DNA of 64,000 bases from an uncultured Streptomyces sp. (GCF_947488945.1 NZ_CANLBS010000006.1:1-64000), one strand, 5' to 3'. Shown: positions 47,187 to 57,800, numbered from the stretch's first letter. The notes: generated by a model not told the origin, from the letters alone. Numbers and translations: made by a program.

Positions 47187-47699
47187 ATGCCGCGTCCCGC
47201 AAAGGGTGCCCGTCTGGGCGGCAGCGCCGCGCACGAGCGTCTGCTTCTCGCGAACCTCGCGAAGTCGCTGTTCGAGCACGGCCGCATCACCACGACCGAG
47301 GCCAAGGCCCGCCGCCTGCGCCCCGTCGCCGAGCGCCTGGTCACCAAGGCGAAGAAGGGCGACATCCACAACCGTCGCCTGGTGCTGCAGACGATCACGG
47401 ACAAGAGCATCGTCCACACGCTCTTCACCGAGATCGCGCCCCGGTACGAGAACCGCCCCGGTGGCTACACCCGCATCACCAAGATCGGCAACCGTCGTGG
47501 CGACAACGCCCCGATGGCCGTCATCGAGCTGGTCGAGGCGCTGACCGTGGCCCAGCAGGCCACCGGTGAGGCCGAGGCCGCGACGAAGCGTGCGGTCAAG
47601 GAAGACTCGGCCAAGAAGGACGCGGCCCCGGCCGAGTCCGAGGCCGTCGAGGACGCCAAGCCGGCCGCCGAGGCCGACACGGAGTCCAAGGACGCCTGA
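47187..47699 (+). CDS. rplQ: 50S ribosomal protein L17
   Basis: The 170-residue product starts [20 protein letters not shown], core ending at about residue 118. A C-terminal Ala/Glu/Lys-rich extension of about 50 residues follows, usual in actinomycetes. ATG 47187 has AAGGAGA upstream; a start 24 bases earlier is not favoured. Confidence 0.97.
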   Translation: MPRPAKGARLGGSAAHERLLLANLAKSLFEHGRITTTEAKARRLRPVAERLVTKAKKGDIHNRRLVLQTITDKSIVHTLFTEIAPRYENRPGGYTRITKIGNRRGDNAPMAVIELVEALTVAQQATGEAEAATKRAVKEDSAKKDAAPAESEAVEDAKPAAEADTESKDA

Positions 47700-47714
47700 G
47701 CGTTCTGAGACCAC

Positions 47715-47758
47715 GGAACGGGCCCGCACCACCCTTCGGGGCGGTGCGGGCCCGTTCC
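47715..47758 (+). terminator. Terminator after rplQ
   Basis: GGAACGGGCCCGCACC (47715-47730) pairs perfectly with 47743-47758. It lies 16 bases past the rplQ stop and 48 bases before truA, so truA may be transcribed by read-through or from a promoter within the gap. Confidence 0.7.
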
Positions 47759-47805
47759 GCTGTTCCACCCGATTTCCGCACGGGGAGAGTTGAGAGGACG
47801 CACGG

Positions 47806-48660
47806 GTGAGCGACGAGGCAGCGCCCGGTCTGGTACGGGTACGGCTGGACCTTTCGTACGACGGCAAGGACTTCTCCGGCTGGGCGAAGCAGACCGGCCG
47901 GCGCACGGTGCAGGGCGAGATCGAGGACGCGCTGCGGACGGTGACCCGTTCGCCGCGGACGTACGACCTGACGGTGGCGGGGCGCACCGACGCGGGCGTG
48001 CACGCCCGGGGCCAGGTGGCGCACGTGGACCTGCCCCTGGAGGTCTGGGAGGAGCACCGGGAGAAGCTGCTGCGGCGGCTGGCCGGTCGGCTGCCCCAGG
48101 ACGTGCGGATCTGGCGGGCCGAGGAGGCCGCCCCCGGGTTCAACGCCCGGTTCTCCGCGCTGTGGCGCCGGTACGCCTACCGGATCGGCGACCGGCCCGG
48201 CGGGGTGGACCCGCTGGTCCGGGGTCATGTGCTCTGGCACGACCGGCCGTTGGACGTGGACGCGATGAACGGGGCCGCGGCCCTGATGACCGGCGAGCAC
48301 GACTTCGCGGCGTACTGCAAGAAGCGCGAGGGCGCCACCACCATCCGGACTCTGCAGAAGCTGCACTGGGTGCGCGACGAGGGGTCCGGGGTGCTGACGG
48401 CGACCGTGCAGGCGGACGCGTTCTGCCACAACATGGTGCGGGCGCTGATCGGTGCGGCGCTCTTCGTGGGCGACGGGCGGCGGCCGCCGCAGTGGCCCGC
48501 CGAGGTGCTGGCGGCGAAGGTCCGCGACCCGGCCGTGCACGTGGTCCGGCCGCACGGCCTGACGCTGGAGGAAGTGGCCTATCCGGCGGACGATTTGCTG
48601 GCGGCCCGTGCCGAAGAGGCCCGCAACGTGCGGACGCTGCCGGGCGCCGGCTGCTGCTGA
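47806..48660 (+). CDS. truA: tRNA pseudouridine synthase A
   Basis: The 284-residue enzyme converts U38-40 of the tRNA anticodon stem to pseudouridine. The catalytic Asp is D62 in [21 protein letters not shown] and [10 protein letters not shown] are also family features. GTG 47806 is preceded by GGGGAGAG. Position after rplQ is conserved in Streptomyces. Confidence 0.95.
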   Translation: MSDEAAPGLVRVRLDLSYDGKDFSGWAKQTGRRTVQGEIEDALRTVTRSPRTYDLTVAGRTDAGVHARGQVAHVDLPLEVWEEHREKLLRRLAGRLPQDVRIWRAEEAAPGFNARFSALWRRYAYRIGDRPGGVDPLVRGHVLWHDRPLDVDAMNGAAALMTGEHDFAAYCKKREGATTIRTLQKLHWVRDEGSGVLTATVQADAFCHNMVRALIGAALFVGDGRRPPQWPAEVLAAKVRDPAVHVVRPHGLTLEEVAYPADDLLAARAEEARNVRTLPGAGCC

Positions 48661-48670
48661 GCCGGCGGAA

Positions 48671-48703
48671 GGGCAACCCGCCCGCGCGGGCGGGGGGTTG
48701 CCC
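48671..48703. terminator. Bidirectional terminator, truA / glycosyltransferase
   Basis: GGGCAACC-CGCCCGC and GCGGGCG-GGG-GGTTGCCC form a long GC stem between the convergent truA and the glycosyltransferase gene. Confidence 0.7.
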
Positions 48704-48723
48704 GGTCCGGGCGCCGTGTCCCG

Positions 48724-51700
48724 TCAACTCCGGCGCACGGCGCGGGCGATGCGGCCAAGAAGTCCGGACTTCCGGGCCGCCGGCACGATCGCCGGGACCT
48801 CGGCGACCTGCACGCGCAGCGACAGGTCGCGGTGCGGCTTGGTCCAGTACGGGGTGACCGTGCGGACCGTGTCGCCCCGGTGGGGGACCGCGGTCAGCGT
48901 CTCGGAGAGCTCCGGCGCGCGGGTCGAGCCGAGCCTGCCGGTCTTGGTCCAGCCCAGCGCGGTGAGCCGGACGTAGAGGTCCCAGGCGCCGTCGTCGAGC
49001 GGGTGGCCGCCGTCGGCGACGGCCGGGTCCAGGTCCGCCGTGCCGCTGACGGTGAGCGTTCCGTCGTCCGCGCGGTGCGCCCGCGCCTCGGTGGGCAGCC
49101 GGTGCTCCGCCCCGGTGGCGCGCTCCCGCAGGACGACCACCGCGGTCGCCCTGTCCGGAGCCGCCCCGCCGGTGAGGGCCTGGCCGGCGAACCGGTCCCG
49201 CAGTTCCTCCGGGAGACCGGCGGGCACGAGGGCGGCCCGGCCCTCGGCGTCCGTGGTGACGCCGACCGCGCCGTCGTCGGTGCGCACCTCGGCGGAGAAG
49301 CCCAGCCGGAGCGTCCGGTCCGGCAGCCAGTCCACCGCGGTCAGAGTGGGCCGGCAGGCGAGGGACCGCTCCCACCGCGCGAGGCGTACGACGTCCTCGG
49401 GGCGGTCGTCCTCGAGGAGGCCCACCGCGATCCGGCGCGACACGGGCAGGCCGTCGACGGCGGTCCGGGACGGCAGACCCGCGAGCGCGGTGCGGATGTC
49501 GCCGAGGAGGGCCACCCGCTCGGACTCCTCCAGGTCGAGGAAGGCCTTGCCGGTGATCCGGTCCAGCACCTCGACCCGGAGCCACCGGCGGTGCAGCCGG
49601 TCGCGGGCCGGACCGGGCCCGGCGACGGCGTCGACGGCCTTCATCAGCCCGGCCACCGCGCCGTAGAACGCGGCGGGCTCCGGGGCGGGGGTGGCTGCGG
49701 CCTTGGGGCCGTAGTGGTAGCAGACCTGGCTGCCCAGCACCGAGGCGAAGCCGGCCCGGAGGTACGCCTCGGCGGCGAACGCCTGGTCCGACAGCGGCAG
49801 GTCGCCGGTGGCGAACCGCAGGCCGTGCCGCAGCAGGAAGGCCCGGTCGTAGAGCTTGTTGACGGTGAGGCTGTCGGCCAAGGGGTCCTTGGCCAGGCTC
49901 GCGCGCGGGCGGTCGCGCACGAAGAGCTCCTTGGGCAGGGCGCGTCCCTTGCCCGCGAGCTTCCCGACCACGATGTCCGTGTCGTTCTCGACGCCGTACG
50001 CGTACATCCGCTCCAGTGCCTCCGGCGCCAGCCGGTCGCCGGGCTCCATGAACAGGACGTAGCGGCCGGTGGCGGCGTCGATGCCGGCGTTGCGGGGCTC
50101 GGTGCCGGGGGCCGGGCGTACCGCGCCCTCGGCCTCCCCGACGAGCACGGTCTCGACGGCGCCGGCGGGCAGGCTCTGCGCCTCGACCGAGTCGAGGGTC
50201 GTCCGCAGCGCCGCCGCGGCGGCGCCGTCCACCGGGAGCACCACGCTGACCCGGGGCCGCACCTCGACCGGTGCGTCGTCGGACTCCGTGACCGTCAGCG
50301 ACAGGCCGGTGCCGGGGCCGGTGGCGTGCGGCGCGTGCTCCGCGCGGACGGGGGCGGTGCGGCGGCCCGCGTGCACCTCCGCGGCGGCCGGCTCCGCGGG
50401 CGAGCCCCCGTTGCCGAGGGGCACCGTGCGGTCGAAGCCGGCGCCCATCACCCGGATCTGGACGTCCCAGGCGCCGGGGGCGAGCGGGTGGCCGCCGGCG
50501 CCGCGCGCCGGGTCGAGCGCGGCGGTTCCGGTCAGCACGGGCCGGACCAGGACCGTGCCGTCCCCGGCCGTCTCCTCCTCCAGCGTGAGCGTGGTGGGCG
50601 CGGGGACCGGCCACAGGTGGGCGGTCTCCGCGTGCCGCAGCAGCACGTTCACCCGGAAGGACTTCAACTCGTCGGTGACGTCGAACGGTTCGTCCAGGAC
50701 GCCGTCGGTGAGGGCGGGCGCCAGCACGTACCGCTCGCCCCGCCGGGCGAGCAGCAGGCCCGGGCCGTCCGGCCGCTCGGCGAACCGGGCGGTGAACTCC
50801 ACCTTCAGCCGGTCGCGGTCCCAGCGCGCCGCGGTGACCGTGGTCAGGGCGGTGAGACCGGCCTGCCTGCGGGTGTACTCGGTGAGCTCCGCGGGCCTGT
50901 TGCCGCGCAGCAGGCTGGAGCGGACCCGCAGATTGGCCGCCAGGCCGTCGTGGACGCCGTCGGTCACGAAGGTCTCGGCCAGTTCGCGTACCGGCTCGAA
51001 GGCGTCGCCGTCGAACAGCGGGTCGATGACCGCGCCGCGCGGCGGCTCGCCGACGCGGCCGAGCATCTCGCCCCGGTAGAAACGCCGCAGCAGCCGGTCG
51101 CGTGCGGGGCCCGGTTCGGTGCCGTCGGCGACGGTGGCCATGATCTCGCGCAGGTTGGCGTAGTAGCGGCGCGGGTCCATGGCCCGGGTCCCGGCGTTCG
51201 CCGCGTCCTCGCGCGCCCAGTAGGTGTAGCAGACGTGGTCGCCGAGGACCGAGACGACGTCGGCCTTGAGGTAGGAGCGGACCAGGAAGAGCTGGTCCTC
51301 CAGGATCCAGGGGCCCTCGGGGTGCACGATGCCGTGCTCGCGCAGGAAGGCGGTCCGGAACATCTTGTGCGGGGTGAGGCTGTCGATCAGCGGCGCGTTC
51401 CACACCGTGCACCGCTCGCGGGTGGTGCTCATCAGGCCGTACGGGACGCCCCGGCTGCGGAAGTTGCTGGCGACCTTGCCGATGACGATGTCCGACCCGT
51501 TGCGTTCGCCCATCGCGTACAGGCGCTCCAGCGCCTCGGGCGCCATCAGGTCGTCGTGGTCGACGAACTGCACGTACGTGCCGCGGGCCTGCTCCACGCC
51601 GACGTTGCGCGGCTTGCCGGGCCAGCCCGAGTTGGGGATGGCGGTGGTGCGGAAGTGGGCGTGCCGCTCGGCGAGTTCGCGCAGCCGCTCCGGTGTGCCG

Positions 51701-51837
51701 TCGGTGGAGCCGTCGTCGACGAACAGGACCTCGAACTCGTCGGGGGAGAGGGTCTGGGAGAGCATCGACCGCACCAGCGGCTCGATGTGGCTTCCGGAGT
51801 TGTAGGTCGGGACCACCACGGTCACCTTGATCGCCAT
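48724..51837 (-). CDS. Tandem family-2 glycosyltransferase, second domain degenerate
   Basis: The product is 1037 residues from ATG 51837 (MAIKVTVVVPTYNSGSHIEP). The first GT-A domain (about 1-110) has FVDDGSTDGT and VDHDDLM (DxD-type). The second, near residues 545-650, is recognisable (VSVVLPVDGAAAAALRTTLD, EPRNAGIDAATGRYVLFMEP) but lacks DGSTD, and its acidic triad is EPGD, so it is probably inactive. Each GT half is followed by a similar helical region (LVRSYLKADVVSVLGDHVCY / YLRAGFASVLGSQVCYHYGP) and a beta-rich domain, indicating an internal duplication. TarS-like wall or capsule glycosylation is a guess; no other wall-polymer genes are adjacent. Confidence 0.75.
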   Translation of the reverse strand: MAIKVTVVVPTYNSGSHIEPLVRSMLSQTLSPDEFEVLFVDDGSTDGTPERLRELAERHAHFRTTAIPNSGWPGKPRNVGVEQARGTYVQFVDHDDLMAPEALERLYAMGERNGSDIVIGKVASNFRSRGVPYGLMSTTRERCTVWNAPLIDSLTPHKMFRTAFLREHGIVHPEGPWILEDQLFLVRSYLKADVVSVLGDHVCYTYWAREDAANAGTRAMDPRRYYANLREIMATVADGTEPGPARDRLLRRFYRGEMLGRVGEPPRGAVIDPLFDGDAFEPVRELAETFVTDGVHDGLAANLRVRSSLLRGNRPAELTEYTRRQAGLTALTTVTAARWDRDRLKVEFTARFAERPDGPGLLLARRGERYVLAPALTDGVLDEPFDVTDELKSFRVNVLLRHAETAHLWPVPAPTTLTLEEETAGDGTVLVRPVLTGTAALDPARGAGGHPLAPGAWDVQIRVMGAGFDRTVPLGNGGSPAEPAAAEVHAGRRTAPVRAEHAPHATGPGTGLSLTVTESDDAPVEVRPRVSVVLPVDGAAAAALRTTLDSVEAQSLPAGAVETVLVGEAEGAVRPAPGTEPRNAGIDAATGRYVLFMEPGDRLAPEALERMYAYGVENDTDIVVGKLAGKGRALPKELFVRDRPRASLAKDPLADSLTVNKLYDRAFLLRHGLRFATGDLPLSDQAFAAEAYLRAGFASVLGSQVCYHYGPKAAATPAPEPAAFYGAVAGLMKAVDAVAGPGPARDRLHRRWLRVEVLDRITGKAFLDLEESERVALLGDIRTALAGLPSRTAVDGLPVSRRIAVGLLEDDRPEDVVRLARWERSLACRPTLTAVDWLPDRTLRLGFSAEVRTDDGAVGVTTDAEGRAALVPAGLPEELRDRFAGQALTGGAAPDRATAVVVLRERATGAEHRLPTEARAHRADDGTLTVSGTADLDPAVADGGHPLDDGAWDLYVRLTALGWTKTGRLGSTRAPELSETLTAVPHRGDTVRTVTPYWTKPHRDLSLRVQVAEVPAIVPAARKSGLLGRIARAVRRS

Positions 51838-51900
51838 GTCGCCTGGGTCTCTCTGTGCTGAGGTGTGGGGTTGCCGCGGGGCGCCGTGCATGCGGCGGGA

Positions 51901-52749
51901 TCAGGCGGCGGGCGCGCGGGCGGCCTCGGAGGCCTGGATCTCGCCGCGGCTGCGGATCTGGCGGAAGGTGAAGTTGGTGAGGTCGTCGCCGGCGCCGTAG
52001 ACGGCCTTGTCGGCGGTGGTGACGTCCCGCTCGCCGCCGACGAAGCCGCTCACGCTGAAGTAGGCGTAGCGGCCGTAGGCGTTCGAGGTGCGGCGGCAGA
52101 CCGCGCCGGCGCGGCAGAAGGTGTCGACGCCCGCGCCGCTGAGCGAGGCGACGCCGCCGGAGGCCTCGTCGAGCGCCTTCTTGGCTTCGGCCCCGGTGCC
52201 GAAGACCGCTATGCCGACCGTGACCGCCACGCCGTCCTTGCGGTACGTGGCGCGGATGACCTGGTCGCAGCCGTTGCTGGTGAGGATCGCGCCGAGCGCG
52301 CCCTGGGTGACCGAGGCGCAGGACGTGGTGCGGTCGGTGGCGCCTTTGAGGTAGACGTCCTTGCCCATGGTGAGCTTCTTGCCGGGGAAGAAGCCGGTGA
52401 CCGTGATCGGGGCCGTGTCCTTCTTCTCGTCGGTGAGGAAGTCCATCGGGTCCGGCAGCGGGGCGGGCGCCACCGAGGAGAACGTCGGCCCCGGGTCGGA
52501 GGGGGCCGGCGGCAGGTCCACGGGCGCCGGCAGGCTGCTGCCGGAGGCGGCCGGCTTGCCGTCCGGGCCCGCGTGCACCACCGCCGTCGCCACGATCGCG
52601 GCCACGGCGGCCGTGGCCACCGCCCCGCCGCCGATCAGCAGCCACTTCCTCCGCCGGCTGCGCGCGGCCGACTGCTCGGCCAGTGCCGCCCAGTCCGGTG
52701 TCCCATCGGCTCCCGGCCCCCAGGAGGGCCCCCCTTGCCCAAAGCTCAT
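51901..52749 (-). CDS. Membrane-anchored protein of unknown function
   Basis: The product is 282 residues: a Gly/Pro-rich cytoplasmic N-terminus (MSFGQGGPSWGPGADGTPDW), one transmembrane helix near residues 37-60 (WLLIGGGAVATAAVAAIVATAVV), a Pro-rich linker, and an extracytoplasmic domain with cysteines (SCASVTQG, NGCDQVIRATY, TFCRAGAVC). ATG 52749 is chosen; an alternative MRL start is 9 bases upstream. It follows the glycosyltransferase in the same orientation (64-base gap). Confidence 0.65.
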   Translation of the reverse strand: MSFGQGGPSWGPGADGTPDWAALAEQSAARSRRRKWLLIGGGAVATAAVAAIVATAVVHAGPDGKPAASGSSLPAPVDLPPAPSDPGPTFSSVAPAPLPDPMDFLTDEKKDTAPITVTGFFPGKKLTMGKDVYLKGATDRTTSCASVTQGALGAILTSNGCDQVIRATYRKDGVAVTVGIAVFGTGAEAKKALDEASGGVASLSGAGVDTFCRAGAVCRRTSNAYGRYAYFSVSGFVGGERDVTTADKAVYGAGDDLTNFTFRQIRSRGEIQASEAARAPAA

Positions 52750-52876
52750 GAGGCGCATCCTAGGGCTTCTGCGCGAACCCGGGGCCAGGGGCCGCGTCCC
52801 GGTCGGCAGGGCTCCGCGCGGGGCGGGGGCGGTAACTCGTTTGGGCCAAGGCCGCCGGGACCGCGACAATGCGCTC

Positions 52877-54496
52877 ATGGGACATCTCGAAGCGGGCCAT
52901 CTGGAGTACTACCTGCCGGACGGCCGCGTGCTGCTCGGCGACGCCTCGTTCCGGGTGGCCGACGGCGCGGTGGTCGCGCTGGTCGGGGCCAACGGCGCGG
53001 GCAAGACCACGCTGCTGCGGCTCCTGTCCGGCGAGCTCCAGCCGCACGGCGGATCGGTGTCGGTGAGCGGTGGCCTCGGCGTGATGGGCCAGTTCGTCGG
53101 CTCGGTCCGCGACGGGCGGACCGTGCGCGACCTGCTGGTCTCGGTCGCGCAGCCGCGCATCCGGGACGCGGCGAAGGCGGTCGACGCGGCGGAGGAGCTG
53201 ATCCTCACCGCGGACGACGAGGCCGCCCAGATGACGTACGCGCAGGCTCTCAGCGACTGGGCGGAGGTGCGCGGCTACGAGGCGGAGACGCTGTGGGACA
53301 TGTGCACCACGGCCGCGCTCGGCGTCCCGTACGACAAGGCGCAGTGGCGCGAGGTGCGCACGCTCAGCGGCGGCGAGCAGAAGAGGCTGGTGCTGGAGGC
53401 CCTGCTGCGCGGTCCCGACGAGGTGCTGCTGCTGGACGAGCCGGACAACTATCTGGACGTGCCCGGCAAGCGGTGGCTGGAGGAGAGGCTGAAGGAGACC
53501 CGCAAGACGATCCTGTTCGTCTCCCACGACCGCGAACTGCTCTCCCGCGCGGCGGAGAAGATCGTCAGTGTCGAGCCCGGCGCGGCGGGCAGCGACGTCT
53601 GGGTGCACGGCGGCGGCTTCGCCACCTACCACCAGGCCCGCAAGGAGCGGTTCGCGCGCTTCGAGGAACTGCTGCGCCGCTGGCAGGAGGAGCACGCCCG
53701 GCTGAAGGCGCTGGTGCTGCGGATGCGGCAGCAGGCGGCCAACAGCCCCGACATGGCCAACCGGTACCACGCGATGCAGACGCGCTTCAAGAAGTTCGAG
53801 GAGGCCGGACCGCCGCCGGAGCCGCCCCGCGAGCAGGACATCCGGATGCGGCTGCGCGGCGGCCGCACCGGGGTGCGCGCGGTCACCTGCCAGGGGCTGG
53901 AGCTGACCGGCCTGATGAAACCGTTCGACCTGGAGGTCTATTACGGCGAGCGGGTCGCGGTGCTCGGCTCCAACGGTTCCGGCAAGTCGCACTTCCTGCG
54001 GCTGCTGGCGGGCGAGCCGGTGGCGCACACCGGGGAGTTCAAGCTCGGCGCGCGGGTGGTGGCGGGCCACTTCGCCCAGACGCACGCGCACCCGGAGCTG
54101 CTCGGCCGCACGCTGGTGGACATCCTCTGGACGGAGGCCGCCAAGGACCGGGGCGCGGCGATGTCGGTGCTGCGCCGGTACGAGCTGGAGCGCCAGGGCG
54201 ACCAGCCCTTCGACAAGCTGTCCGGCGGACAGCAGGCGCGCTTCCAGATCCTGCTGCTGGAACTGGCCGGCACCACGGCGCTGCTGCTGGACGAGCCGAC
54301 GGACAACCTCGACCTGGAGTCGGCCGAGGCGCTGCAGGACGGCCTGGAGGCGTACGACGGGACGGTGCTGGCCGTCACGCACGACCGGTGGTTCGCCAAG
54401 TCCTTCGACCGCTACCTCGTCTTCGGCTCGGACGGCGTGGTCCGCGAGACGACCGAACCGGTCTGGGACGAGCGGCGCGTCGAGCGGGCCCGCTGA
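52877..54496 (+). CDS. ABC-F family ATPase
   Basis: The product is 539 residues from ATG 52877, two ABC domains and no membrane spans. Domain 1: GANGAGKTTL, LSGGEQKRL, VLLLDEPDNYLD; domain 2: GSNGSGKSH, LSGGQQARF, ALLLDEPTDNLD. The interdomain linker is helical (FARFEELLRRWQEEHARLKA...). ABC-F proteins act on the ribosome in translation regulation or antibiotic resistance. Neighbouring ribosomal genes fit a housekeeping role, but the type cannot be decided. An upstream open frame to 52361 is ignored. Confidence 0.9.
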   Translation: MGHLEAGHLEYYLPDGRVLLGDASFRVADGAVVALVGANGAGKTTLLRLLSGELQPHGGSVSVSGGLGVMGQFVGSVRDGRTVRDLLVSVAQPRIRDAAKAVDAAEELILTADDEAAQMTYAQALSDWAEVRGYEAETLWDMCTTAALGVPYDKAQWREVRTLSGGEQKRLVLEALLRGPDEVLLLDEPDNYLDVPGKRWLEERLKETRKTILFVSHDRELLSRAAEKIVSVEPGAAGSDVWVHGGGFATYHQARKERFARFEELLRRWQEEHARLKALVLRMRQQAANSPDMANRYHAMQTRFKKFEEAGPPPEPPREQDIRMRLRGGRTGVRAVTCQGLELTGLMKPFDLEVYYGERVAVLGSNGSGKSHFLRLLAGEPVAHTGEFKLGARVVAGHFAQTHAHPELLGRTLVDILWTEAAKDRGAAMSVLRRYELERQGDQPFDKLSGGQQARFQILLLELAGTTALLLDEPTDNLDLESAEALQDGLEAYDGTVLAVTHDRWFAKSFDRYLVFGSDGVVRETTEPVWDERRVERAR

Positions 54497-54664
54497 CGGG
54501 AGCCGCTCCGGCGGACGGCCGGGCCGGGGGCGCGTACCGCCTCCGGCCTGCGGTGTTCGTCTCCCGGGTGGGGGATGCGTGATACTGGGGGCGCCCCCGG
54601 CCCGCGGTCGCACCGCGCGAGGGGTGCAGAAGGTCTTCTCCGGAGGACCCGTCCGGGGGCCATT

Positions 54665-54694
54665 TTGACCCGCACGGGTGCTCAACGGTATTCT
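54665..54694 (+). promoter_or_regulatory. Promoter of rplM-rpsI
   Basis: TTGACC (54665-54670), 18 bases, TATTCT (54689-54694). The leader to rplM is about 180 bases. The 54497-54875 gap contains no gene. Confidence 0.65.
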
Positions 54695-54875
54695 TCTGGT
54701 TTGTTATGCGTATTGGCTTGGTCGTTCTCACGCGAGGGGCCCTTACGCCGGTCCACCGGGCCGATGACCAGCGGCAGGCACTCGGGTTGCGTCCCCGTAG
54801 CGCCGCCAAGGCTGGTGTGATCGTCCGGGTGGCCTTGTCAGGACTCCACTCACTGAAGAAGCGAAGGCTACGACC

Positions 54876-55319
54876 GTGCGTACGTACAGCCCCAAGCCCG
54901 GAGATGTGACGCGCCAGTGGCACGTCATTGACGCGCAGGACATCGTCCTGGGCCGTCTGGCCACCACGGCCGCGAACCTCCTCCGAGGCAAGCACAAGGC
55001 GATCTACGCCCCCCACATGGACATGGGCGACTTCGTCATCATCATCAACGCCGAGAAGGTCCACCTCTCCGGCAACAAGAAGACCCAGAAGATGGCGTAC
55101 CGCCACTCGGGCTTCCCGGGTGGTCTCCGCTCGGTCCGCTACGACGAGCTGCTCGCCAAGAGCCCCGAGAAGGCCGTGGAGAAGGCCATCAAGGGCATGA
55201 TCCCCAAGAACACCCTGGGGCGTCAGATGCTCTCGAAGCTGAAGGTGTACGCGGGCGACCAGCACCCGCACGCCGCGCAGCAGCCGGTCCCGTACGAGAT
55301 CACCCAGGTCGCGCAGTAG
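54876..55319 (+). CDS. rplM: 50S ribosomal protein L13
   Basis: The product is 147 residues from GTG 54876 ([20 protein letters not shown]), with [20 protein letters not shown] and [20 protein letters not shown]. Normal actinomycete length; operon with rpsI. Confidence 0.98.
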   Translation: MRTYSPKPGDVTRQWHVIDAQDIVLGRLATTAANLLRGKHKAIYAPHMDMGDFVIIINAEKVHLSGNKKTQKMAYRHSGFPGGLRSVRYDELLAKSPEKAVEKAIKGMIPKNTLGRQMLSKLKVYAGDQHPHAAQQPVPYEITQVAQ

Positions 55320-55363
55320 TTCCGGCCTCCCCCTAAGACCAAAAGAAAGATCTGAGGAGAATC

Positions 55364-55888
55364 GTGGCCGAGACCACTGTTGAGACCGTCGAGGGCACCG
55401 AGGGCGAGGAGACCTTCGCCGAGGTGACCACCTTCGAGTCCGAGGTCCCCGTCGAGGGTGAGTACACCAGCGAGTCGCTCGCCGGCCGCTTCGGCGACCC
55501 GCAGCCCGCCGCCGGCCTTGGCCGTCGCAAGAACGCCATCGCCCGCGTCCGGATCGTTCCGGGCACCGGCAAGTGGAAGATCAACGGTCGCACCCTTGAG
55601 GACTACTTCCCCAACAAGGTGCACCAGCAGGAAGTCAACGAGCCCTTCAAGGTGCTCGAGCTCGACGGCCGTTACGACGTCATCGCCCGCATCTCGGGTG
55701 GCGGCGTCTCCGGTCAGGCCGGCGCCCTGCGCCTCGGCGTGGCCCGTTCGCTGAACGAGGCCGACGTGGACAACAACCGCGCCACGCTGAAGAAGGCCGG
55801 CTTCCTCTCCCGCGACGACCGTGCGGTCGAGCGCAAGAAGGCCGGTCTCAAGAAGGCCCGCAAGGCCCCGCAGTACAGCAAGCGCTAA
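55364..55888 (+). CDS. rpsI: 30S ribosomal protein S9
   Basis: The 174-residue product has an acidic N-terminal extension ([19 protein letters not shown]) of about 45 residues before the core ([20 protein letters not shown]) and the basic tRNA-contacting tail ([12 protein letters not shown]). The acidic extension is common in Streptomyces. 44 bases after rplM. Confidence 0.97.
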   Translation: MAETTVETVEGTEGEETFAEVTTFESEVPVEGEYTSESLAGRFGDPQPAAGLGRRKNAIARVRIVPGTGKWKINGRTLEDYFPNKVHQQEVNEPFKVLELDGRYDVIARISGGGVSGQAGALRLGVARSLNEADVDNNRATLKKAGFLSRDDRAVERKKAGLKKARKAPQYSKR

Positions 55889-55909
55889 ATCCCGCCTGCT
55901 TCACACGTT

Positions 55910-55942
55910 CGCCCCGGCGGCACACTCCGTGCTGCTGGGGCG
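55910..55942 (+). terminator. Terminator after rpsI
   Basis: CGCCCCGGCGGCA (55910-55922), 7-base loop, TGCTGCTGGGGCG (55930-55942), two G-U pairs, then TTCGTTTAT. A T-rich end makes this one of the more typical intrinsic terminators in the window. Confidence 0.75.
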
Positions 55943-56103
55943 TTCGTTTATCGCCCCTCTCGGGCGTATAACGGCATAAGACATTGATAGGCATGTCCGA
56001 CCCGGTTGCTCCCACAGGGTGCGATTGCGGGTGGCTTTGTCGTTCTGTGCCGCCTTCTGTTTGTTGGGCTTGTGTGGTTGTCGGAGCATCTCGGAGGACA
56101 CCA

Positions 56104-57462
56104 GTGGGACGACTCTTCGGTACGGACGGCGTACGCGGTGTCGCCAACGCGGATCTGACGGCTGAGCTCGCGCTCGGCCTCTCGGTCGCGGCGGCGCACG
56201 TACTCGCCGAGGCGGGCACCTTCGCCGGGCATCGGCCGACCGCCGTGGTCGGGCGCGATCCCCGGGCCTCCGGAGAGTTCCTGGAAGCCGCCGTGGTGGC
56301 GGGCCTGGCCAGCGCGGGCGTCGACGTCCTGCGCGTCGGCGTGCTGCCGACCCCGGCCGTGGCGTACCTCACCGGCGTGCTCGGCGCGGACCTCGGCGTG
56401 ATGCTCTCCGCCAGCCACAACGCCATGCCGGACAACGGCGTGAAGTTCTTCGCACGCGGCGGCCACAAGCTCGCCGACGAGCTGGAGGACCGCATCGAGA
56501 ACATCTACGAGCAGCACCGCACCGGCGAGCCGTGGGCCCGTCCCACCGGCGACGGCGTCGGCCGCGTCACCGACTACGTCGAGGGCTTCGACCGCTACGT
56601 CGCCCACCTCATCGGCGTGCTGCCGAACCGGCTCGACGGCCTGAAGATCGTCCTGGACGAGGCGCACGGCGCGGCCTCGCACGTCTCTCCCGAGGCGTTC
56701 ACCCGCGCCGGGGCCGAGGTCGTCACCATCGGCGCCGACCCCGACGGCCTGAACATCAACGAAGGCTGCGGCTCCACCCATCTCGACCTGCTGCGCGCCG
56801 CCGTGGTCGAGCACGGCGCGGACCTCGGCATCGCGCACGACGGTGACGCCGACCGCTGCCTGGCCGTCGACGCCGCGGGCGAGGAGGTCGACGGCGACCA
56901 GATCCTGGCCGTCCTGGCGCTCGCCATGCGCGACGCCGGCACCCTGCGCAAGGACACCGTCGTCGGCACCGTGATGTCGAACCTCGGCTTCAAGCTGGCG
57001 ATGGAGCGCGAGGGCATCCACCTCGTGGAGACCGCCGTCGGCGACCGGTACGTCCTGGAGGCCATGAAGGCCGAGGGGTACGCGCTCGGCGGCGAGCAGT
57101 CCGGACACGTCATCGTCCTGGACCACGCCACCACCGGCGACGGCACCCTCACCGGCCTGATGCTCGCCGCGCGGGTGGCGGCGACCGGCCGGACCCTCGC
57201 GGACCTGGCCGGGGTCATGCGGAAGCTGCCGCAGGTCCTCATCAACGTCCCCGACGTCGACAAGTCCCGGGTGTCCACCTCCTCGGAGCTGGCCGTCGCG
57301 GTCGCCGAGGCGGAACGCGAACTGGGCTCCACCGGCCGGGTGCTGCTGCGCCAGTCCGGCACCGAGCCGCTGGTCCGGGTCATGGTCGAGGCCGCCGACA
57401 TCGGCCAGGCGCGGGCCGTGGCGGGGCGACTCGCCGACGTGGTGAAGTCCGCGCTGGGCTGA
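56104..57462 (+). CDS. glmM: Phosphoglucosamine mutase
   Basis: The product is 452 residues from GTG 56104 ([20 protein letters not shown]). It converts glucosamine-6-P to glucosamine-1-P for peptidoglycan. The phosphoserine is S104 in [12 protein letters not shown], metal-binding DGDADRC, and sugar-binding [10 protein letters not shown]-terminal [15 protein letters not shown] binds phosphate. An upstream frame from 55984 is not coding. Confidence 0.97.
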   Translation: MGRLFGTDGVRGVANADLTAELALGLSVAAAHVLAEAGTFAGHRPTAVVGRDPRASGEFLEAAVVAGLASAGVDVLRVGVLPTPAVAYLTGVLGADLGVMLSASHNAMPDNGVKFFARGGHKLADELEDRIENIYEQHRTGEPWARPTGDGVGRVTDYVEGFDRYVAHLIGVLPNRLDGLKIVLDEAHGAASHVSPEAFTRAGAEVVTIGADPDGLNINEGCGSTHLDLLRAAVVEHGADLGIAHDGDADRCLAVDAAGEEVDGDQILAVLALAMRDAGTLRKDTVVGTVMSNLGFKLAMEREGIHLVETAVGDRYVLEAMKAEGYALGGEQSGHVIVLDHATTGDGTLTGLMLAARVAATGRTLADLAGVMRKLPQVLINVPDVDKSRVSTSSELAVAVAEAERELGSTGRVLLRQSGTEPLVRVMVEAADIGQARAVAGRLADVVKSALG

Positions 57463-57800
57463 TCTCCCGTCAGGCCACCGCGCGCGGGCGGCCGGTGACC
57501 GCCACACTGCCGTCGAAGGGCCACGGGCCCGTCGGCGGCAGTGGTGCGTCCGGGGGCGGGCGCGCTGTGGGGCGAGGGTCGCGGGGCCGGGTGTGCGGCG
57601 GGTCGCGGGGCGGGCGGCCGGCGGGGCGCGGGCGCGCCGCGCCCGCCGGTGGGACCGGGGGCCGGGTGCGACGCGACGGCGGCGCGTCCCGGCCGGCTGA
57701 CCGTGCCGTGCGGGACTCGGCCCGCGCCGGGTGACCGTCACCCGTCGGGGCAGGCCCGTGCCGGGTGACCGCCCGGTGCGGGGGCCCGCCCGCGCCGGGT
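57463..57800. other. Very GC-rich intergenic region
   Basis: No credible gene. It contains repeated GCCGGGTGACCG-type phrases (57725-57775) and long G/C runs. Candidate frames such as 57541-57768 are Gly/Arg/Ala-only and lack a binding site. Confidence 0.6.

Noticed and set aside
57541..57768. A 75-residue rightward frame in the GC-rich gap
   Set aside because: Gly/Ala/Arg-only composition, no Shine-Dalgarno, no recognisable motif.
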